A stretch of 64,000 nt of DNA, from contig OW285193.1 in the NCBI GenBank assembly GCA_935421135.1, positions 13,316,099 to 13,380,098 on the forward strand, in the 5' to 3' direction. Under the pieces are notes generated by a model. It was not told where the DNA came from. It saw only the letters and a list, made by a program, of their open reading frames with translations, and made no database searches. The stretch comes from Bugulina stolonifera. Its lineage: Eukaryota > Bryozoa > Gymnolaemata > Cheilostomatida > Bugulidae. Positions 12,001-23,300 of the stretch are shown one piece after another (the stretch's first letter is position 1; the number at the start of each line of letters is the position of its first letter). The position numbers were made by a program, and so were the translations under genes.

Positions 12001-15000
12001 TGGTCCCACGCCGCCCTCCCCCCGCCCATCCCCCGCCCCTCCCCCGCCCTCCCGCCCCAACGACCCGTCGCGACCCTCGCGGGCGGACCGTCGGCTGGAG
12101 TAGGGTGAAGCGAAGGAAAATACGGGTTAGAGTAATGGTGTGTGATGTATTCTAGAATAGATGATATACGACTATGAAAATATGAGTCAGGGTAATGATA
12201 CACGAGTTTGTTTTAATTTTCAATGCGTTTGAGAGTAATAATATAAAATCAATCGATAAAAAACTTGATATGTGACTACGAAAAATATGAGTAAGGGTAA
12301 TGATACGCGAGTTTGTTTTAATTTTCAATTCGTTTGAGAGTAATAATATAAAATCAAGCGATAAAAAACTTGATATACGACTATGAAAAATATGAGTAAG
12401 GGTAATGATACACGAGTTTGTTTTAATTTTCAATACGTTTGAGAGTAATAATATAAAATCAATCGATAAAAACCGATATACGACTATGAAAAATATGAGT
12501 AAGGCTAACGATACACGAGTTTGAGAGTAATAATATAAAATCAATTGATAAGTAGACACGAATGAGTGTGAATGACAAAAGTTTTTGCCTCAAAACTGTG
12601 CAGTGGCGGGGAGGAGACGCTCGCCGAGGATGGAGTCTAGAATGGCACAATCGTAGAATGTTCTCCCGCTCTTGGAAGTCTTCTGTCCCTTGTACACCAT
12701 CACGGAGGGGAGGAGCTCTTTCATCGAAACTGCCAGACGTCCCGGAAGGAAGACTTCTCCCTTTTTTTCTTCGTTTCCAATCCGGCACTCGTAGGTGGCA
12801 ATGGAGTTGCTCGCATTATCACCATCACCGCATCTTGGGACGTATGTGGGTCGGAGCGCGGTCACCACCAGCACAGAACCAACGGGGAAGGAAGATAGCG
12901 TTTGCACTCGAAAAAATTCTTCCAACTGGACCAAGGTCTTCTTTCTCAAGTCACCGGCCAGCTTTTTCATGGCTGCTCCTGGCAGGGAGCACACGCTCTC
13001 GATACGGTTGAATGTGTTTTGTCCTTTAGCGGTCTCCTGCTGTCCCAAGTACACCATGATCCTAGGTGGAAGGGTAAGGTCCTTTAGCTCCTCTTCTTTG
13101 ACATCCGCTAGCTTGGGCATGGCGTGACGAATGTTGGTGTGAAAGCTGATGCAATGTCTCATCCCCTTGTCATCCACATAGCTTGCCCTGGCTAAGAATG
13201 CTTTTCCGAATGCCGTTTCAACCACCGAACCTCCACTCACTTCTAGCACAGTTCCTGGCTCTAGCTCCGACAGCTTCACCGTCGTCTGCAGAGAGCTCCT
13301 CTTCTCCGCTCCCATGCTCCTACAATAATGAAAGTGGTGTATATAGATCCGACAAAGTGGTTAAACGGGAGAAAGATAGTACGGTAATTTATAGATATAC
13401 GAATAGGGCTACTTACATTAGGGTTGCCGCCACTGCACGAGCTTTCTCCAGGCTTAGTCCCCCGCTCTTTTTCTTCCCCTTGCAAGGGGACTTGGTAGCT
13501 TTTTTTCCCTTCGTCGTCTCACCACCATCCATTTCTTCCGTAGCCGTATCGGCTCCGTGGCCATCATCATCATCATCATCTGATATTACAATCGCCTGGG
13601 GTTTCTTTTTTTTCTTAGCACAGATTTCATCTCCTTTTGGGTTCTTCCTCTTCTTGGTTGTTGTGGTCTCGCCCCTATCCGAGGTCCGCTCCGGGGAGGA
13701 CGGAGAGTCCGCCATGTTAGAAAGATCCTTTCGGGCAAGACTCCCCACTCCTATTATTTTCCCCTTCTTCCGTGCCTCTTTTAACGCATCCACCTCTTCT
13801 TTCCTCTTCTGACTGCACTCTTCTTCTTCAATAATTCCATCCATTTGTGAGTCCGTTAAGCCCGCAAATAACTCTTCTTGGTTCTGGACTATGTTGTCAG
13901 TATCCATTGATAATGTACTATTGTAGTAGTGTTCCTGTACAGTAGTGATGTGCTGAACTTTGAATGCTGAGACTGTGATCCCACTCTCCCTTTATACATC
14001 TGCTCATTTCTTGACTCCTCCCTTTTTATTATCCAATCCCAATGTGTCCCGATGCACCCCGATGTGAATCCGAAGCCTCCCGATGCATCCCGATGTGAAT
14101 CCGAAGCCTCCCGATGCATCCCGATGTGAATCCGAAGCTTCCCGATGCATCCCGATGTGATTCCGAAGCTTCCCGATGCATCCCGATGTGAATCCGAAGC
14201 TTCCCGATGCATCCCGATGTGATTCCGAAGCTTCCCGATGCATCCCGATGTGAATCCGAAGCTTCCCGATGCATCCCGATGTGATTCCGAAGCTTCCCGA
14301 TGCATCCCGATGTGATTCCGAAGCTTCCCGATGCATCCCGATGTGATTCCGAAGCTTCCCGATGCATCCCGATGTGAATCCGAAGCTTCCCGATGCATCC
14401 CGATGTGATTCCGAAGCTTCCCGATGCATCCCGATGTGATTCCGAAGCTTCCCGATGTGTCCCGATGTGTCAATTCACATCGGGGTGCATCGGGATGCAT
14501 CGGGAGGCTTCGGAATCACATCGGGATGCATCGGGATGCATCGGGAAGCTTCGGATTCACATCGGGATGCATCGGGAAGCTTCGGAATCACATCGGGATG
14601 CATCGGGAAGCTTCGGATTCACATCGGGATGCATCGGGAAGCTTCGGAATCACATCGGGATGCATCGGGAGGCTTCGGAATCACATCGGGATGCATCGGG
14701 AAGCTTCGGATTCACATCGGGATGCATCGGGAAGCTTCGGAATCACATCGGGATGCATCGGGAAGCTTCGGAATCACATCGGGAGGCTTCGGATTCACAT
14801 CGGGGTGGTATTGCCAAGGGTGGGGAAATGGTTAGACTCCGCCCACTGAATACTACTATTTAAGGTATGAGTTTCTCACTCTAGCAGTATGAACAATCAG
14901 CCTCTAGTCAACAGAGTGAGAGTAAACAGAGACAGCTACCTACTAGTCAGCACCTGATCAGAGATGTCAACAAGTACAACATAAGGTTAGTGCTAAATAG

Positions 15001-18000
15001 GGTAATCGGCAGCAATTGTGAAGTGTCTATTGTATATAACGCTATTGAGCCAAAAACAAAAAAAATTAACTTACACCCTACTACTATATATTTTTTATAG
15101 GGAGACTAAACAGAGACACTTACCTACTAGTCAGCACCTGATCAGAGATGTCAACAAGTAAAAAAGGTTAGTGCTAAATGAGGTAGTTGGTAACAATTGT
15201 GGATTGCTAATAGTAGTATGAGGTAAAAGAATAACTTACACCCTACTATTTTGTATTTTTATAGGGGGGGAGAGCTCTCGTCAGGCCGAGCACACTTGTC
15301 AACTATGCGGTCTGGTTCTCAAAACAGCGTTTTCTCTAGACAGGCACACGAAGAGAATGCATGCACAGGCTCACCCACACAAGTGCCCGGTTTGTGGCGG
15401 ATGTTTTGATGGGAGGAGAAAGCTAGGTCATCACATGAGACGATTTCATAGCGAGGTCAAGGCGGAAAAAGATGAGGGGGATGCAGAGAAGTTTGATGAT
15501 GTTTTCTGGTCCAAACCTCCAACAGCTGAAGAGGGGGATGAGATGGGGTTGCTACTAGCCCGCTATTGGAGCTCGATCAGGTCCACAATACACTCTCGTC
15601 CTGTAGAAGACATTCTCAACGTTCGAGTGTGGAGAGGGGAATGTGAAGATGAAGGAGATGAAGAGGTGTGGACTAAATTGAGAGCGATGTGGAAGAGAGT
15701 ACCTTGTACTGTGAAGATTAACTGTAGCGCTGGAGTCATCCTCGAGCATAAGACCAGTGGAGAGTTGCGCTACTTTCACTCATCAAGCAACAATGCCGCG
15801 TTCTTCCCCAAGCCAAGACTGATCAGAGCAGAGAATGAGATGAGAGAGTTTTGCGAATCTGTGCAGGAGCTCGACTTGAGAGAGAGGTCAGCACAAAGGA
15901 GACCGAACACCGCTTGGGTTTTACGTCACATTGCAAATTTGACATTCTACATCTATAAACTCCTAGAGATTGGCAAGGTGGGTGGTGTAGTGAGCAAACT
16001 CCCAGACTACATACTTAACAACCGACATGTGATAGCACTAGATGTAGACTTTTGGTCCAGAGGAGGTGCCCGTCCCTACCCAGACAAATTGTGTTTCTTT
16101 AGATGTTTGGCCATGATGTATGACTGTAACTGCGACCCAAAGAAGGGATGTTGCTGTCATCGCCCCTCTCAGACCACAACACATCGCTTGTTTAAACAAT
16201 ACATGAGACAATCTAGATCTTCTTCCCCACCCTCATCAACTTTGTCAGACTTTCCCGGGGTGGGCGCGAGTGATCTGCTGGCCTTGGAAGATCATTTTGA
16301 CATATCTATAATAGTCTTCTGCCTAACTGATGAGGGGGTAGCTCCGATAGTTTGGTCATCTGGGGCACGAAACAAAGCCCGTAAACTCTTTGTCAACATG
16401 TACGAAAACCACTTCAGCTGGATAAAGAATGTTGATTTGTTTGCCAGATGTTTCACCTGCAAGTTGTGCGATGGCGCTTTCACACGTTTGTCCAGCCTAC
16501 GGCGACATAAGTGCTCGCCAGAGGAAGCATCGGTGTTTGTTTTCCCTGGTGGAACGTTTGGACCCCCGCCAACCATATTCACAAAACTCAAGCGAGTGGC
16601 GGGAATAGAGGTGGTGAACCCCGACCTCTTATACTACCCCTACTATATCACCTATGATATTGAATGCTTCATGCCAAAAGACAACCTACAAACTAACACC
16701 TCCACAATGACTTTTAGTGCAAGACACGAGTTACTGAGCATATCTGTATGTTCTAACGTCCCGGGGTTTGAGCAGGCCAAGTGCTTTGTGAGGAGTGTCG
16801 ACAGCAAGGATGGAACGAAGTGCATTCGTCAATTCGTCCACTACATAGCAAAGATTGCTGACGTGGCAGGAGATTTGTTCGGAGAAAGATTCCGGGATGT
16901 ACGCAAGCGACTCTCTACTTTCCTTGCGGATCGGGCGGATAGAGAAGAAGCCTTTGCTGACGAAAAGTTCTCTAACGTCTCGACTTACAGGGTGAAGTCC
17001 GGTCTCTCCGGATTAGAAAGAGAGTTAGAACAGCACATCTCCAGCGTTCCGGTGGTTGGTTTCAACTCACAAAAGTATGACCTAAATATACTAAAGGGAC
17101 CTTTGCTTCGCTCTCTACAAGAGGAGGAGGGAGAAGATTTTGTCTTCATCGTTAAGCGTGTTAACAGTATGTCCTGCGTGGAGAGTAGACGTTTTAGGTT
17201 CCTTGACATATGCAACTTTATCGCACCGGGATTCAACTACTCCAAATACTTGAAGGCATTTGGCGTGTCAGAGAGTAAGGGATTCTTTCCTTACGACTGG
17301 GTAGATTCCCTGAGAAGGTTGGATTATTATGGACTCCCTCCCCGAGAGAGTTTTTTCAACTCGCTGACTCAGCAAGAATTGAGCGAGCAAGATTATCACC
17401 ACTGTCAGGTCGTGTGGGAAAGAGAGAACATGGAAACGTTCAGGGATTTTCTCATCTGGTACAACAACCTCGATGTGGCCCCATTCATCGAGGCCATTGC
17501 ACGTCAGAGCTCTATCTATCGACAAAAGGGTATTGACATGTTGAAATCCGCAATCTCGCTTCCAGGCTTGGCTATCAGATGGTTGTTTATGGAGGTGGAG
17601 GCCCGACCTTATGGCTACTCTCCTCCACAAGCCGCTCTTCCGCTGCATAGGTTAATGTCTCTCCGAGACGAACTTTGCAACTCGCAACCCATATGTCTGT
17701 TCGATGAGGAGAGCAAAAGTCTGTACCATACTCTTCGCGATAACCTCGTGGGAGGGCCAAGCATTATCTTTCACAGACATCATGAAGTTGGAGTGACCTC
17801 TATTCGAGAGAAGATGTATGGCACATCCGCAAAACCCTGTAGGTCCATTCTGGGAGTTGATGCCAACGCCCTCTACCTATACTGTATGATGGGGAATATG
17901 CCTACGGGTTATCCCAGGCGGAGGCTAGAGAGCCGAGGCTTTGCTCTAGAACCTATTAAAAAGTTCAGCAAAGTGGCGCATGGTTGGTTAGAGTTCCAAT

Positions 18001-20257
18001 CGTGGAAGAGAGGAGAGGTCATCCTTCACCAACAGAATGGAGGAGAAATGAGGATAGGCTGTCACAACCTACCAGTGGATGGTTATAGCGAACAGAGTCG
18101 GACGGTGTACCAATTCCACGGTTGCTACTGGCATGGGCACGAGTGCGAGCTAGGAGGGAACGGAAAAGGTGTCAGAAACATGACGAATGAAGAGCTCCGG
18201 GTGGACACTGCAAGGAAAGAAGATTACATCAAGGCTCTAGGCTATAAGCTCATCACCACTCGGCAGTGTGAGTGGGAAGCGCGAGTTCGTTCGGATGTAG
18301 AAGTTAGGACATTTCTCGCCATCTTCTTTTCTTCTCTCTATCCGGAGAGGGGTTACGTCAACCTCGATAAGATAATCAATAACATTCGTAGTGGAGAGTA
18401 CTATGGTTTAGTGGAGTGTGACATTTCCGTACCCGAAGAGCTAAAAGCGAAGTTCTCTGAGATGGCACCTATTTTCAAGAATATAAACGTGGGAAGAGAA
18501 CACCTTAGCGAACACATGCGCGCTTTTGCCGAACAGAACGGATTCTTGAAGAGACCTCAGCGAATGCTCGTGGGGAGTCTTTTTGGCGAGCGAATCACAC
18601 TACTCTCCGATCTGGCTAGATGGTATCTAGATCAAGGTTTGATAATTACCAGGATCTATCAGTTTGTTCACTTTATCCCACGAGCCATCTACAAAGACTT
18701 TGGTTCTTCGGTCTCAGACGCAAGAAGAGGTGGGGATGTGAACCCCGACCTGGCCCTCTTGGCCAGCACCAGCAAGCTCGTTGGGAATTCAGCCTACGGA
18801 AAGACCATAACAAATAAAGAGAAACATAAGACTGTCAAGTATGTGGAGACAGTAGAGGAGGCGGCTGTCAAAGTGAGGAGTAGGCACTTTTCTAGTCTAA
18901 ACGAAGTTGATGAAAACTACTTTGAGATAGAGCTTCACAAGAAAAAGGCAAGTGTTGACAATCTTTTTTTTTATTTTGATTCTTGATTTGACGAAACTTT
19001 TTCTGAGTGGTAGGGTAAACTCTCTCTCTCTCTTTCTTTCTTTTAGATTCGAATGGATGTTCCATCTGTCGTAGGATTCGTTATCCTCCAGAGAGCCAAG
19101 TTGAGAATGCTAGAATTCTACTACGACTTTATGGATAGGTAAGTAGAACTAGACTATACAAAGATTTTATCAAATCCTTCTCTATTTATTCTTTGGTGTC
19201 AACCCCAACCCCCCCCCCCCCCCCCCCTACAACCCGTCCGTTTTATTTTCACAGATTCGTCAGCAGAGAGGACTTTGAGTACGTAGAAATGGACACGGAT
19301 AGCGCTTACATGGCTCTGAGTGCTCGTAGTATAGATGAGGTCATCCGAAAAGATAAAAAAGAAGAGTTCTACAGAGAATATGGTAGATGGTTTCCCAGAC
19401 CCTTCTGCGATAGGCACAAGGAAGACTTTATCACGACCAAGGTGCTTGGTCAAGAGTGGGAGATGAGGGAATGTTGTGAGAAGGTGCAACGATACGAAAC
19501 ACGAACCCCCGGCCTGTTTAAGGAGGAGTTTCGGGGAGAGGGGGTCATCGCGCTCAACTCAAAAACATACTTTTGCTGGTCCGCTGATGGTGATAGCAAG
19601 TATAGCAGCAAAGGACTAAACAAAAGAGGAAACGCCCTAACCAAAGAGAAGTTCCTCTCCGTGCTCAGGACAGGGGAGTCGGTGAGAGGGGACAATCGGG
19701 GTTTTATCAGAAGAGGAAACCAAACGTATAGCTACACCCAGCTAAAGACCGGACTCACCTACTTCTATGGTAAGCGGAAGGTTGCAGAAGACGGGGTGAG
19801 TACGAGTCCTATAGAATGCTAGTACTGATTTCTCGGAGATGAGACTACTTCATTCGATAAATTGGAGAGTAAACGAACAGTGCATCATAACCCTTGTACA
19901 TATACCCGTATAATTTTTTTCACATTCACTCTCTATTGTAAGGGGTCTCCGTCCTCAAAACGGAGGGTTTACCGGTTGTAGCCTTAAAACCGAGCAATAA
20001 AACACTAGCTAATACATTAAAAACCATTTACCTCTCCAAACCAAAGGGGTAGACGATACTAGCGCAGCTTCCGCTCATACTCACCCCTTATCAGTTCACA
20101 TTTCTTCTATTGTCTTCATTCGTAGGTGGGGGGTGACATCGCACGCGCACGATGCGCTCTCTCCCTATCGGAGTTTGCTACCCGGGGGAAAGTGGACGCG
20201 GTGGTCAAAGAAATTGGTGGCGAGTCAACGACATCATCGTAGAGGCGGGTCTATTTG

Positions 20258-20319
<62 letters not shown>

Positions 20320-23300
20320 CGATGGCGATGAGAAGACAAGCATCCATCTATCCCGTTTATCTATTTCTATTTCTACCCCTCCGAGCGATGATGTCGTCGG
20401 CTAACCTCCTCGCGAAGTCTACGGTTTGAAGCGCGGAAGAGCCACCGCCTTCACTTTCTCTCGCCGCTCGTCACGGGGACGGGCGATTCCCCTAGGGGAG
20501 GGTCCGGGGAAAATGAGGGTTAAGACGCGAGTCTTTCATCGAAGGTCCGGGGGCGCTCGAACGGAGGAGCGCGCGAGTGCGGTGTCACCCCGACCAGTTC
20601 AGTCTCAACAGTCCCCGGCGAAGAAATCATCCGGAAGCACCACCACCACCACTCGGTAAGTTTTTTATAGTAGTATAGTCAGCGTCGTAAACTCTGCACG
20701 GGCACTCCGCACGGGTGTAGCCTATCATTACTCTAACCCGTATTTTCCTTCGCTTCACCCTACTCCAGCCGACGGTCCGCCCGCGAGGGTCGCGACGGGT
20801 CGTTGGGGCGGGAGGGCGGGGGAGGGGCGGGGGATGGGCGGGGGGAGGGCGGCGTGGGACCACGGCTGGACTCGCGAACGAGAACCGCCGCGAGGCGGAG
20901 GGCGAGGCGGAGGGGTTTGGGGTGGGGAGGGGTGGGGAGGGGCGGGGACGGGTGGAGGGAGGACGGGTGGGGTTCGCGGGGCGGGGGGGGGCGCGCGCGT
21001 ACGCGCGCGCCCCCTCGCCCGAGCCGTGGGATGGGGCGAGGGGTTTGCTCTTTAGACTGGGTTCCGCGGAACAGCCGATGAGGTTTTTGAAACCCCACCC
21101 GCGATGGGGGGGAGTAGGTTCTAGGGCTTTGCACATAGAGTGAGGTTTAGGGGAGAGGAGGGGCGAGAGGACGGGTGGGGTGGTCGTCCGCCCGGGGAGT
21201 TTTTGGATCTAGGGCTAATACGACGCGGAAAGGGCCGGGTGTCTGTGTAGATCTGCACTGACTATACTACTCACCAGTGGTTCCATGTCATTAAAAGTAA
21301 TCGGTAAAGCCGTCTAAGTTTTAACCGTTATATAATCATGCTTTGAAATAGAGCATTCTACGTATACTTTTATCAACTTTTAATAAATATGTAGATAGCT
21401 GCATGTATATAAACTGCATGTAAACATTTAGCAAAGAATGCAGAAAAGAAACTCCACTGAAACACAATATCAGTTGCTTGTAGTGTTTGTTCATGTGGTG
21501 ATGCACTGAGTTAGTGGCCAGTTGAAAAAACACAGCTGTAGGTTGGGTTATGAATGTGCTGCCCACAACAGTAGCTTGAATTTCATGTATCAACACTGTT
21601 TATAAATATTTAGAGCGTAAATCTAACAACATGATACCTGATATAACTGACAAAAACAGGGCAAGTGCTTCAAGGTGGTTTGGGACTTGTAGAACATACA
21701 CATGTAACATAGTGAATAGGTCTGGATATCATACAGTCACACATGTATTGTATTATCACATAGTGTACCTGTACTACATGTAATATGTAAATAGAAAATA
21801 TCAGTTAGCAAAGTTGATTGAGATCTAGATAGGGGTGTGTAATTTGGGTAGGGTGGATTACCAAGGGCTCCAGTAAAATGATGAAGATGATATGCTATTA
21901 TTCTAGCAAGACATCCCCTCATTATGGAGGCCCATAACTAAATATACAGTGGAAATCGGCCTTGTTAGCATATGTGTGAATATTCTCAGCCCCCTATAAC
22001 ACTTATAACACTGTCATTCATTAGAAAAAAGGGGAGCCACTTATGACTAGGACAGATTCGAGTAGTCACATGGCCTGGGAACATAAGCACACAGTTCATA
22101 TGCCATCATATAGCACCTTTCAACAAGTGTCTTATTTATAAATCTTACAGCTCCTTATAAACCACAAATTACACGGAGAAAGGTTACAACTTTTAAGGAG
22201 GGCTGAATTATGAAATTGTGAGGTGTGAAAGTCGACCCATTCCATAGGAGGTAGAAATAATTAACAGCTAATTATCTATAGTACATTATGCTAAAATGAT
22301 AATAATATAGGAAGAATATACACTTCATTATATATAGTGGTATGAGCTGTATACCAAAATTCATTCATTACAATCTATTTTAACTTTGTTACAAAAAACG
22401 AAAGCTATGACTCACACTATCACTTCCATATTATATAGTACATTAAATGTTACTATATAAATGTTGAACAAAAAACCTACTAATCTATATTAGGAACGTT
22501 GAAATAAAGGAAAGGATGGTCAATTTATTTAAATGTTCAATTAAAAATTGAGAGTATAAATAGCAGTTGCTCCGCTCCTGTTTTACTAGCTGTAAGCACA
22601 TGTCTAGTGGATGAGTAGAAGCAAGATGATCATATTGATTGGTGGATTTACTCAGAACACAAAATAACAAACGGAGTATTAATTTTATAACGAAATTGCT
22701 GTCACTGGATCAATATTTGTGGGAAGTGAATTGAATGGCCCTTGAAAGGTAATAGCTAAACAAACAAAGGCTCCGAGGACAATTCGAGACTAAAAAGCTA
22801 ACGGTGAAAGAAATACCAATGGGATTACTCATTTCCAGGTCGTACTTTCCTCCCTCCACTGTAGCGAGACTCAAGTGTGATTTTCCTACTACTTGGAGAC
22901 GGGACTGAGTTTATAATGAACTTAATGATACCCCCTAAAGCTCAAACAAATAAGTCAGGCGCCCAGGACACAAGCTATCAGCAATTCATAGGATACTTTT
23001 CAATCAATATTATTTGAATTAATAAATTATTTGAATACAATTTATCTTACTTGGTTTTTGTAATTACTGATAATGGTATTAGAATATCGGTCAAACTCAT
23101 TTGGTCTGCAGTGATGTCTTGGAAATAACCCTTAGAATTTGTTACCATTAGAAATAGCTGTAATTTGCTCTCTGTCATCTATCTAGATTTGGAGCTAAGC
23201 GTATAGGAAAAACAGAATATAGTGCCAGATGTGCTACAGCTGGCAACAGACCTTCCTAGGCACAACCTGCAACCTTTGGCTTATAGCCTAATAACTTTGA

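Larger units (their letters stand above)
20002..20725. other. Segment between PolB and the right terminal repeat, no convincing gene
   Basis: It holds a possible extra exon (20126-20242, after a TTCGTAG acceptor). This could join in phase to a GTGAGT donor overlapping the PolB C-terminus, but it lies beyond the polyadenylation signal. A (GAT)n run covers 20261-20319. From about 20430 to 20660 GC-rich sequence has a basic open frame of 77 codons starting at 20426 that I do not recognise. A 14-base copy of the element terminus lies at 20669-20682. Confidence 0.5.
11594..21271. mobile_element. Polinton/Maverick-like element encoding a family B DNA polymerase, complete
   Basis: The element is 9,678 bp and bounded by direct 6-bp duplications CACCAG at 11588-11593 and 21272-21277. 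Its ends begin AGTAGTATAG and form long inverted repeats (11594-12137 and 20726-21271). A 5'-AG terminus, 6-bp duplication and protein-primed-type PolB are known Polinton hallmarks. From left to right it has: terminal repeat, 105-bp tandem array, minus-strand two-exon gene, large 31-bp-unit palindrome, plus-strand PolB gene, a GC-rich segment, terminal repeat. No integrase, FtsK-type ATPase, adenovirus-type protease or capsid gene is seen, so transposition in trans is likely. Near-identical terminal repeats and intact frames argue for a recent insertion. The terminal repeats are very rich in C and G compared with the AT-rich host. Confidence 0.88.

Noticed and set aside
11722..12203. Pro/Arg/Gly-rich open frames in the terminal inverted repeats, mirrored at 20627-21143
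   Set aside because: Low-complexity GC-rich sequence without a family match, open on both strands and present in both repeats.
13889..14863. Open frames of 112-203 codons with a repeated His/Arg/Ala/Ser peptide
   Set aside because: They run through the 31-bp repeat array on both strands and in all frames; three units equal 93 bases, so no stop arises. The array is structural or regulatory DNA.
20426..20659. Basic 77-codon open frame near the right end of the element
   Set aside because: No recognisable domain, high GC composition alone can keep it open, and it overlaps no conserved feature. Kept only as a note in the segment entry.
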